Below, in pieces: positions 24,001 to 36,041 of a stretch of 64,000 nt of DNA. The position numbers and the translations under genes were made by a program. The stretch is taken from positions 99,857 to 163,856 of the forward strand of contig NW_014577736.1 in the NCBI RefSeq assembly GCF_000485595.1, read 5' to 3'. The stretch comes from Priapulus caudatus. Its lineage: Eukaryota; Priapulida; Priapulimorpha; Priapulimorphida; Priapulidae. The notes beneath the pieces were generated by a model. It worked only from the letters and a program-made list of their open reading frames with translations, did not search any database and had not been told where the DNA came from. How positions within the stretch are numbered: the first letter of the stretch is position 1; each line of letters begins with the position of its first letter.

Positions 24001-27000
24001 GCTGTACCAGCCAGCAGCGCTGCCCTGCACCTGAGTGCTGCCGGGGAGCTGCTACAGCGGCCAGGCCTGCGACCTGTGCCTGCGCGCGGAGCCTGTACCA
24101 CGGCAGGCTGCTGACCTGTGCCTTGCCGCGGACGCTGCCAGTGGCAGGCTGCTGACCTGTGCTGTCGGAAGCTGTACCAGCGGCAGGCTGCTGACCTGTG
24201 CTGCCGGTAGTTGCCAGTGGCAGGCTGATATGTGCATCTTCCAACCCCTCTACTACCTCTACCTTGCAACATACGGGAGTGTTGCATCTAGATTTAAGAA
24301 AGCAGTCAAGCCAGGCGCTAGGTTGTTGGCCAATTGTTTCATACTCGAGACTCGGTTGGAAAAAATATTTTCGAAAGTAATGAAATTGTCTTAAAAAGGC
24401 AGGCTGTGTGTGTGTGGTTCATATACGTTGCTACTTTCAGTTTCTAAGTTGTATTTTCACATTAAACGTGTATTTAGGATGAAGAAGCCAGAAAAAAGAA
24501 CATTCTGGAAAAGGCAGAGGCCCAGAAGAAGCTGCTGCTAGGTTTAGTCGAACTGGCTTCGCACTCAAGTAATAGGAGGTATGAGGTCATCACATGTAAT
24601 GGCATTGTCAGTCAGGTCTGCTAAAGTTGAATTATCTGCTTGATCATGTACATGCATTAGAGTTCTTGGGTTGGAGTTGGCATATGAGTAGGAAATCTCC
24701 CTCAATATTCTTCATAGTGTTTGCATTCATTTTACTCTTGTAAAGGTGATGCCTGTTTTAATTTTTAATCTGTGTATTCCTTGTACCTTTGTGCTGCAGG
24801 AAAGCGAAAGATCGATTAGACTACGATAGTGCCTGCTTTACTACGCGGTGGCTTGGTTCCAAGCGTCCGTTCTCACAGAGTTTTGATATCTACTTAGCTC
24901 AGGTATGGTATGCACCTCATGAATTTGTTTACACCACTGCAACTTCCATTCCAACTACTGTTCAAGGATTGCTACATCACATAAGGACAATAGCTACTTG
25001 GGTGCTTGGCCCTTTGGTTGATGCATAATTGATTAATTTTTTTACCTCCAGTGAAATATGTGATTAATATCATGATTTATAATCACAACTTGCAAAACGC
25101 TGTACTGTGTGCGCTAGATGAAGGTGATTGGATTTTGCGATCGGTTCGTAGTTTGTGATTGTGTTTTCTCTGCCTGCAGATACTGCGAGTGCTTAGTGAA
25201 ACAGCCGTAGCCGTAAGAACAAAGGCAATGAAGTGCCTCACAGCTGTCGTCGAAGCTGATCCAAGCATCTTGGCACGGGTAAGGCGATTTTATTATTCAA
25301 TCGTAATTTTGTGAGCAGTTAAATCATTCGCCACTTAATGTAGTAAAATTGCCACTGTGTTATTTATTTATCGCATTTTCTGAAGGTGGCGAATGCCACC
25401 GGTAGCCCTGTATATATTACATGGATACAGCTCTGCAAGCAGACTGTGTGTTGATGTATGCATGCATGCGTGCATCCATTGTATTTGAGGCGGTGTGTGT
25501 GTGTGTGTGTTGATGTGTGTGTGCCTACATGTGTCCGTACCTATGTGTGTTCATGGTATTACGGGTGGTTCGTTTGTTGTTGAGCTGTGGTTGTTCATGG
25601 TATTACGGGTGGTTTGCATGTTGATGAGCTGTGGTTGTTCATGGTATTACGGGTGGTTCGCATGTTGATGAGCTGTGGTTGTTCATGGTATTACGGGTGG
25701 TTCGTTTGCATGTTGATGAGCTGTGGTTGTTCATGGTATTACGGGTGGTTCGTTTGTTGTTGAGCTGTGGTTGTTCATGGTATTACGGGTGGTTCGCATG
25801 TTGATGAGCTGTGGTTGTTCATGGTATTATGGGTGGTTCGTTTATGGATGAGCTGTGGTTGTTCATGGTATTATGGGTGGTTCGTTTATGGATGAGCTGT
25901 GGTTGTTCATGGTATTACGGGTGGTTCGTTTGTTGATGTTCTATGGTTTGTTCGTTGCAGCCGGAGATGCAGCGGGGAGTGCACGGCCGCTTCCTCGACC
26001 AGTCGACGTCCGTGAGAGAAGCTGCCATCGAACTGGTCGGCAAGTTTGTGCTTATCCGTCCTGAACTCGTAGAGCAGTACTACGACATGCTCATGGAGAG
26101 GATACTGGTACGTCGTGGGCTGTGTTGCTACATCTTATACTGGCTGTGGGATTAGCGAGACAACACCTGTGGCAGTTGCGCTACTTTTTATTCGTGGCAG
26201 ATCGGTGCTGGTGCTAGGTGTATGCAAGGGCTTTAAGCTATAGTATTTGTTAGTTATTTTCGCCCAAGGTTGATCAGTTCAGGAAAAATCACGAGTAAAC
26301 AGTTTGGGTTTTATTCTGTAAAACAGGCCTATGAACTGTTTAACCCTTTTGCAACTTGTTTGCTTGTTGCTTTTGTATAAAAAAACAACATCAGTTCACT
26401 CCAGGATAGATGGACAAAAAAGCTGAATGTGTGGGAAATGCTAAATGAAGCATGAAGCCAAAATTAATTTGCATTGCTCTAAATACCAGGCCAACAATTT
26501 GTCTCACTTCATGTGCATGAAATGGTAGCTAGATGGATGGTAGCTCAATAATTTTATCACCGATGAATCTCACTAGCTCTGCAAGGAATCTCTCCAGAGC
26601 AAAACTCACTGCAGAGCAATGATCCCATACAGATAAGGAAGTCTAGTCTAGTCCTAGTCTACGAAGCAGTGCTAGTCCGTTGCTCACGCGGCCATCTTTT
26701 CTGTGCAGGACACCGGTGTGAGCGTGAGGAAGCGAGTCATCAAGATACTACGAGACATCTGCCTCGAGATCCCAGACTTTCCAAAGATCTCGGACATGTG
26801 CGTGCGCATGATTCGCCGCATCAACGACGAGGAAGGCATCAAGGTAGGCACGCCGGCGTGGGTTAGCAGCCGCGGCGCCAGCACGCAGACTGCATAGCTA
26901 CGCGAGTATACGTAGCCTGGGTCGCCGGCGTGGGTTAGCGGCCGCGGCGCCAGCATGCAGACTCTGCATAGCTACGTGCGTAATTCGTAGCCTGGGTCGC

Positions 27001-30000
27001 CGGCGTGGGTTAGCGGCCGCGGCGCCAGCACGCAGACTCTCTGCATAGCTACGCGCGTAATACGTAGCCTGGGTCGCCGGAGTGGGTTAGCGGCCGCGGC
27101 GCCAGCACGCAGACTCTCTGCATAGCTACGCGCGTAATACGTAGCCTGGGTCGCCGGCGTGGGTTAACGGCCGCGGCGCCAGCACGCAGACTCTCTGCAT
27201 AGCTACGCGCGTAATACGTAGCCTGGGTCGCTGCCGTGGGTTAGCGGCCGCGGCGCCAGCAATCAGACTCTGCATAGCTATACGCGTAATACGTAGCCTG
27301 GGTCGCCGGCGTGATCGACAGCTGTCAGTGTCACACGGTGTGTTTGAACAGGTGTGGAGGTGGAGGCACATGAGCGTCTTGTTGCATATGCAATGATCAT
27401 TTATAAACAGCAATGTATAGTATGTAGTGTAGCATACCATCGCATGGCATAGCGTTATCAGACCTCATGAATATAAATATATGATCTATCATGAATGTGG
27501 ATGAATGCAGTTGGATCAAACTGCATGAATGCTTTGAAGCACACTGCTGTTTTAGGATGGTGTAATTTGTGATTTGCAGAAACTTGTTAATGAAGTTTTC
27601 CAAACGATGTGGTTCACGCCGATCAGGGACGCGCAGGCTAGCAGACTTCTCAACAGGGTCGTCAACATCACCGATGTGGTAAGTACGGTGCTGCAGACAG
27701 TTGCCAGATCCTGCGGGGTGATAATAGGACTACGATGTAAATAATATGCAGCAATTACTGGCTAGGAGATTAATTACTTCTCCCGGGAGAAGATGGCTGC
27801 CGTAGCGAGCGTAATATTTTCATTTTTAATGCGCTATATTTTTCACTCGGGCAGCTAAAAGGACTCGTTACGTTGTCGTGTGTGCGCTGTGCTTTCATGC
27901 CAGAAAGCTATGCAATGCTACCCTAGCTATTTCCGCCGCATAAATTGCAATAGGCTGCCCCTACGCTTAGCTTTGCTTGCTGCAAATTACTGATGCCGAG
28001 CTATAGATGTATATCCGAGGTACGGCCCGGCTAAAATGTCGTTTGTGTTCGGCTGTACTGTCGGGTTTTGGCGAGCGGCATGGCATCCCTGCGATCTGAA
28101 ACTGCTTTTGTGCTTGCAAGGTGTGCTTCATGCACCATCACTCAATGGACAGCTCTCAGCTGATCGCTACACAGGTGGCCGCCGGAGTGGCAGGCGGTAG
28201 AGCCCCCTACCATAGGGTATCGGTCAGCCTGGCGGGCGATTATTACACATTCAACACTTTGTCCCGACCCACGAGGTCCAAATCGAATCGAATTTGACAA
28301 TTTTTCTTAGCTGTTACTATTACAGTTCTTGGCTGGGTCAAAGGGCACATCTCTCTCGAGTGGGTTTTAAGAGAAGCATGGTCTGTGATGAAAAGAGCAA
28401 ACAAAATTGTTAAAGAATTGAGGGCAGGTGTAAAGATTGAAATAAGAGTCAGTGCTCAGTTTGCATATATTTATTTGCACATAGTAATCAGTCTCTTGAA
28501 CTTGGAGAGGTCATATCTAGTCAACAAGGATAGAATTTTTATCTATAGACTTATGAGATTGTACATGTAAGGTCATTCAGTTACAATTATGAATGTCTAT
28601 ATCTATTGCCGAATGAAAGAGGTGACTCTTCATGAATGGAAAAAGAATAGGGACAAAGTGTTGATACATATCAAGGTCTTTGTGTGATATTTAACATGTG
28701 TTGGCTTGCCTCTTATGCAGCCTTCGTCATGTGGTTATGTTACCATAATTCCATCTTTGTGTGTTAGCTATCGTAGCTAGCCCAGACGTTGCTGTGCAAT
28801 CACTGTGATTAGTAACTTTAGTTACTAAACGTACACCGATCTTTCCCCTCATTTCTCTAGGTGAATGTATAGAACAATATAGATGAATTTTTCTAGATTT
28901 TTCTTTCTAAATCTTTTCAGTATGACTGTCAGTGCATATGCAACTGTGATGGTTGTTATCAGTAACCATTCTCAAATTACAAGCTGCTGTTTTGCATGTG
29001 GCTTGTATAAATTGTCATATAATACACTTATGTCTGTGCTTATTTTTTAACATCAACCAATTCTAAACGTGTATGTTCTCTGCAGTACTACAAGAAGTTT
29101 TTCCATTCAGTTGCAAATCTCTCTCTTTTGTAAACAACTTATCATTTTAGTCATTAGGTATTGTCACGATCACAATCTTGTTTCTAGTTCTGTGTGAAAA
29201 GATTTACATATTAGGTATTGTCAAACGTTAATGGGTGTTATATTGTACTCATGCAAACGCCAAGCTAAGGTTACGGTGATTGCATATTGAATTCTGGATG
29301 GGGTACAAATAGAGTTGGTTAAATTACACAGAACATTCAGTGAATTGTTTGTAATTAAAAATAAGACATTTTATTCTTGTCCGAAATGTTTGCATGTTGG
29401 GCGTCAGCGATGTTAAGTGTTTCAGGCAGTTGATACCTGAGATTGAACCCTAATCGAGTGTTTTCTGCAGGTAACCGCATGCAAAGACACGGGATATGAG
29501 TGGTTTGAGCAGCTACTCGAAAATGTAAGTAGTTTATACCACATAAGCGTAGATGGTCAAATTTAAGGTTCCAAAAATGTCGTGTTCATTTTGAAGGATG
29601 CAGCTGTATTCTCTGCTAAAGAATATCTGTCTGAAGATGGCTATGTAGATAGCAAGTAACCTAGCTATGAGAATTGAATTATTAATGTGCTAGTTGTAAG
29701 CTCAACTGGAGACAAGGTCGATCCACGCTCCATCATATCTAAACAACGTACTCGCATCTATCCAGTGCTGGGCCTTTTAAAATAAAATGAAACTTAACCC
29801 TGCAAAATGTAAAGTTATGCAGGTGTACTTTGGTAGAAATAGACTTCAAGATGCTGATCTTTTTTTAGAACACTCAATTGGAAAATTCGACAACTTTGAA
29901 GATCCTGGGTGTATGGTTTCCAGCACGATCTTAAATGGGCCATACACGTTCAAGATTTGGTGGCTAGAGCCAGTGGAAGAATGTTCATGCTTTGTATACT

Positions 30001-33000
30001 AAAAAAATCTAGGCTTAGCTGTGAAGATCTCGTACAAATTTACTGTGGTTACGTCAGACCGATTCTGGAATATGCTGCACCCGTCTGGCACCCAGGCCTT
30101 ACCAAAGAGCTCTCACGTCTAATTGAATCTGTTCAAGTAAGGGCAGTGAAAATAATAATAGGTTATAATAATTGGAATAGGTATGACATGTACGATGAGG
30201 TACTATCTCAGCTTCAGATCCAAAGACTTGCGTTTCGTCGCGAGCAGCTTTGTGAAAATGTTGCTTATCAGCTCAAAAGTTGTAAACGATTACAGGATAT
30301 TTGCCCTCCTTCAGCAATAAATGTGTCTAACCGCATAACACGGAATTCTAGTAAACTCCGGCTTGCAAAAGTCCCTCGTACCAGCCGGTACTTCAATAGC
30401 CCCGTTCCTTACATGTGCAGGATGATTAACAAGTTGTAAACAGGCACTGAATTTTTTACAATAGCATGGATAATTAGTCTTTTGCTTGCACACCTTTATA
30501 AACATTTTGGTCTCTTTGAAATAACTCTCTGGGCAACTTTCGGTTTTGTGATATGTTTGATTCTATCATTAGTTGCGTTCACACGGTCATGGTTTGGCTC
30601 GAGCCAAATGGGCTAGATTTGGCTCGGGCCAAATTTGGCTCGGGACGGTTTGAGTCGGCNNNNNNNNNNGATGAGCTGTGGTTGTTCATGGTATTATGGG
30701 TGGTTCGTTTATGGATGAGCTGTGGTTGTTCATGGTATTACGGGTGGTTCGTTTGTTGATGTTCTATGGTTTGTTCGTTGCAGCCGGAGATGCAGCGGGG
30801 AGTGCACGGCCGCTTCCTCGACCAGTCGACGTCCGTGAGAGAAGCTGCCATCGAACTGGTCGGCAAGTTTGTGCTTATCCGTCCTGAACTCGTAGAGCAG
30901 TACTACGACATGCTCATGGAGAGGATACTGGTACGTCGTGGGCTGTGTTGCTACATCTTATACTGGCTGTGGGATTAGCGAGACAACACCTGTGGCAGTT
31001 GCGCTACTTTTTATTCGTGGCAGATCGGTGCTGGTGCTAGGTGTATGCAAGGGCTTTAAGCTATAGTATTTGTTAGTTATTTTCGCCCAAGGTTGATCAG
31101 TTCAGGAAAAATCACGAGTAAACAGTTTGGGTTTTATTCTGTAAAACAGGCCTATGAACTGTTTAACCCTTTTGCAACTTGTTTGCTTGTTGCTTTTGTA
31201 TAAAAAAAACAACATCAGTTCACTCCAGGATAGATGGACAAAAAAGCTGAATGTGTGGGAAATGCTAAATGAAGCATGAAGCCAAAATTAATTTGCATTG
31301 CTCTAAATACCAGGCCAACAATTTGTCTCACTTCATGTGCATGAAATGGTAGCTAGATGGATGGTAGCTCAATAATTTTATCACCGATGAATCTCACTAG
31401 CTCTGCAAGGAATCTCTCCAGAGCAAAACTCACTGCAGAGCAATGATCCCATACAGATAAGGAAGTCTAGTCTAGTCCTAGTCTACGAAGCAGTGCTAGT
31501 CCGTTGCTCACGCGGCCATCTTTTCTGTGCAGGACACCGGTGTGAGCGTGAGGAAGCGAGTCATCAAGATACTACGAGACATCTGCCTCGAGATCCCAGA
31601 CTTTCCAAAGATCTCGGACATGTGCGTGCGCATGATTCGCCGCATCAACGACGAGGAAGGCATCAAGGTAGGCACGCCGGCGTGGGTTAGCAGCCGCGGC
31701 GCCAGCACGCAGACTGCATAGCTACGCGAGTATACGTAGCCTGGGTCGCCGGCGTGGGTTAGCGGCCGCGGCGCCAGCACGCAGACTGCATAGCTACGCG
31801 AGTATACGTAGCCTGGGTCGCCGGCGTGGGTTAGCGGCCGCGGCGCCAGCAATCAGACTCTGCATAGCTATACGCGTAATACGTAGCCTGGGTCGCCGGC
31901 GTGATCGACAGCTGTCAGTGTCACACGGTGTGTTTGAACAGGTGTGGAGGTGGAGGCACATGAGCGTCTTGTTGCATATGCAATGATCATTTATAAACAG
32001 CAATGTATAGTATGTAGTGTAGCATACCATCGCATGGCATAGCGTTATCAGACCTCATGAATATAAATATATGATCTATCATGAATGTGGATGAATGCAG
32101 TTGGATCAAACTGCATGAATGCTTTGAAGCACACTGCTGTTTTAGGATGGTGTAATTTGTGATTTGCAGAAACTTGTTAATGAAGTTTTCCAAACGATGT
32201 GGTTCACGCCGATCAGGGACGCGCAGGCTAGCAGACTTCTCAACAGGGTCGTCAACATCACCGATGTGGTAAGTACGGTGCTGCAGACAGTTGCCAGATC
32301 CTGCGGGGTGATAATAGGACTACGATGTAAATAATTATGCAGCAATTACTGGCTAGGAGATTAATTACTTCTCCCGGGAGAAGATGGCTGCCGTAGCGAG
32401 CGTAATATTTTCATTTTTAATGCGCTATATTTTTCACTCGGGCAGCTAAAAGGACTCGTTACGTTGTCGTGTGTGCGCTGTGCTTTCATGCCAGAAAGCT
32501 ATGCAATGCTACCCTAGCTATTTCCGCCGCATAAATTGCAATAGGCTGCCCCTACGCTTAGCTTTGCTTGCTGCAAATTACTGATGCCGAGCTATAGATG
32601 TATATCCGAGGTACGGCCCGGCTAAAATGTCGTTTGTGTTCGGCTGTACTGTCGGGTTTTGGCGAGCGGCATGGCATCCCTGCGATCTGAAACTGCTTTT
32701 GTGCTTGCAAGGTGTGCTTCATGCACCATCACTCAATGGACAGCTCTCAGCTGATCGCTACACAGGTGGCCGCCGGAGTGGCAGGCGGTAGAGCCCCCTA
32801 CCATAGGGTATCGGTCAGCCTAGCGGGCGATTATTACACATTCAACACTTTGTCCCGACCCACGAGGTCCAAATCGAATCGAATTTGACAATTTTTCTTA
32901 GCTGTTACTATTACAGTTCTTGGCTGGGTCAAAGGGCACATCTCTCTCGAGTGGGTTTTAAGAGAAGCATGGTCTGTGATGAAAAGAGCAAACAAAATTG

Positions 33001-35991
33001 TTAAAGAATTGAGGGCAGGTGTAAAGATTGAAATAAGAGTCAGTGCTCAGTTTGCATATATTTATTTGCACATAGTAATCAGTCTCTTGAACTTGGAGAG
33101 GTCATATCTAGTCAACAAGGATAGAATTTTTATCTATAGACTTATGAGATTGTACATGTAAGGTCATTCAGTTACAATTATGAATGTCTATATCTATTGC
33201 CGAATGAAAGAGGTGACTCTTCATGAATGGAAAAAGAATAGGGACAAAGTGTTGATACATATCAAGGTCTTTGTGTGATATTTAACATGTGTTGGCTTGC
33301 CTCTTATGCAGCCTTCGTCATGTGGTTATGTTACCATAATTCCATCTTTGTGTGTTAGCTATCGTAGCTAGCCCAGACGTTGCTGTGCAATCACTGTGAT
33401 TAGTAACTTTAGTTACTAAACGTACACCGATCTTTCCCCTCATTTCTCTAGGTGAATGTATAGAACAATATAGATGAATTTTTCTAGATTTTTCTTTCTA
33501 AATCTTTTCAGTATGACTGTCAGTGCATATGCAACTGTGATGGTTGTTATCAGTAACCATTCTCAAATTACAAGCTGCTGTTTTGCATGTGGCTTGTATA
33601 AATTGTCATATAATACACTTATGTCTGTGCTTATTTTTTAACATCAACCAATTCTAAACGTGTATGTTCTCTGCAGTACTACAAGAAGTTTTTCCATTCA
33701 GTTGCAAATCTCTCTCTTTTGTAAACAACTTATCATTTTAGTCATTAGGTATTGTCACGATCACAATCTTGTTTCTAGTTCTGTGTGAAAAGATTTACAT
33801 ATTAGGTATTGTCAAACGTTAATGGGTGTTATATTGTACTCATGCAAACGCCAAGCTAAGGTTACGGTGATTGCATATTGAATTCTGGATGGGGTACAAA
33901 TAGAGTTGGTTAAATTACACAGAACATTCAGTGAATTGTTTGTAATTAAAAATAAGACATTTTATTCTTGTCCGAAATGTTTGCATGTTGGGCGTCAGCG
34001 ATGTTAAGTGTTTCAGGCAGTTGATACCTGAGATTGAACCCTAATCGAGTGTTTTCTGCAGGTAACCGCATGCAAAGACACGGGATATGAGTGGTTTGAG
34101 CAGCTACTCGAAAATGTAAGTAGTTTATACCACATAAGCGTAGATGGTCAAATTTAAGGTTCCAAAAATGTCGTGTTCATTTTGAAGGATGCAGCTGTAT
34201 TCTCTGCTAAAGAATATCTGTCTGAAGATGGCTATGTAGATAGCAAGTAACCTAGCTATGAGAATTGAATTATTAATGTGCTAGTTGTAAGCTCAACTGG
34301 AGACAAGGTCGATCCACGCTCCATCATATCTAAACAACGTACTCGCATCTATCCAGTGCTGGGCCTTTTAAAATAAAATGAAACTTAACCCTGCAAAATG
34401 TAAAGTTATGCAGGTGTACTTTGGTAGAAATAGACTTCAAGATGCTGATCTTTTTTTAGAACACTCAATTGGAAAATTCGACAACTTTGAAGATCCTGGG
34501 TGTATGGTTTCCAGCACGATCTTAAATGGGCCATACACGTTCAAGATTTGGTGGCTAGAGCCAGTGGAAGAATGTTCATGCTTTGTATACTAAAAAAATC
34601 TAGGCTTAGCTGTGAAGATCTCGTACAAATTTACTGTGGTTACGTCAGACCGATTCTGGAATATGCTGCACCCGTCTGGCACCCAGGCCTTACCAAAGAG
34701 CTCTCACGTCTAATTGAATCTGTTCAAGTAAGGGCAGTGAAAATAATAATAGGTTATAATAATTGGAATAGGTATGACATGTACGATGAGGTACTATCTC
34801 AGCTTCAGATCCAAAGACTTGCGTTTCGTCGCGAGCAGCTTTGTGAAAATGTTGCTTATCAGCTCAAAAGTTGTAAACGATTACAGGATATTTGCCCTCC
34901 TTCAGCAATAAATGTGTCTAACCGCATAACACGGAATTCTAGTAAACTCCGGCTTGCAAAAGTCCCTCGTACCAGCCGGTACTTCAATAGCCCCGTTCCT
35001 TACATGTGCAGGATGATTAACAAATTGTAAACAGGCACTGAATTTTTTACAATAGCATGGATAATTAGTCTTTTGCTTGCACACCTTTATAAACATTTTG
35101 GTCTCTTTGAAATAACTCTCTGGGCAACTTTCGGTTTTGTGATATGTTTGATTCTATCATTAGTTGCGTTCACACGGTCATGGTTTGGCTCGAGCCAAAT
35201 GGGCTAGATTTGGCTCGGGCCAAATTTGGCTCGGGACGGTTTGAGTCGGCGCGTTCACACGTACGCAAGTGAATACTGTCTGTCAAATTCAAATTCAAAT
35301 TCAAATAAATTTTATTGCACAAATATCTCACAGATACTTTGGCAGTATGTCGCGAGATGGCGTTGTTTACGATTTAGAGTGTTTACTTACGTTCCGAGTT
35401 TAATTATCAATCTTGAAAACGTGCATCCTGATCAAATTTTTCGAATTTTTATACTGTTTTGGACTTTATTTCGTCGAAGTACACGTTCGACACTCGCGGC
35501 ATCTACCGCTCAACCGATTCTACCGCTCTACCCCTCGCCGAAAGCTGGTGCTAAAATTTGGCTCGGACCTGGTCCGACGTTTTCGATGGGACCAAATCTG
35601 GCACGGGCCTAATTAGGCTCGGGCCAAAAACGTCCGTGCGAACGCTCGGCTCAAGCCAAATCTGGCACGGGTTTAATTAGGCTCGGGCCAAAAACGTCCG
35701 TGTGAACGCGCCTATTGTGTCGCTTTTTAATTGTAACTATTTTTTGACCAAGGATCACGTTATTTTAAATTTAGTATATATTCTAAAGATGGTTTTTAGT
35801 TGTAGTGATATAATTTTACGAACCAACATTTTAAGTGATATCTATGTCTTACCATGGGACATATATTATTGTAAATATCATCAATTTCAGTTTTATACTG
35901 CCTGATGATATCTTGTTTTGCAGCGCTTAGGATCAACAGCAAAGCTGTGCCACGCAATCTTGTATCATGTCTCTCTGGTTTTGCAATAAAC

Positions 35992-36041
<50 letters not shown>

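Larger units (their letters stand above)
25847..30659. repeat. Duplicated block, copy A (4813 bp)
   Basis: It matches 30670-35250 along its length. Differences seen by eye: six versus three minisatellite units after exon 28, one base in a poly-A near 26382/31204, one T near 27745/32336, G/A at 28231/32822 and G/A at 30433/35024. It ends abruptly at a 10-N gap inside a MITE. Confidence 0.95.
30670..35250. repeat. Duplicated block, copy B (4581 bp)
   Basis: Base 30670 corresponds to 25847 in copy A. It is about 232 bases shorter, almost all from three fewer units of the 72-77 bp minisatellite. Unlike copy A it continues into unique sequence on the right, where the MITE and LINE tail are complete. 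Confidence 0.95.

Noticed and set aside
23679-24394. Several overlapping frames of 60-200 codons
   Set aside because: They fall in an indel-rich GC minisatellite and have no conserved text.
28385-28570. 61-codon frame in the intron between exons 29 and 30 (also at 32976)
   Set aside because: No recognisable motif; present twice only because the block is duplicated.
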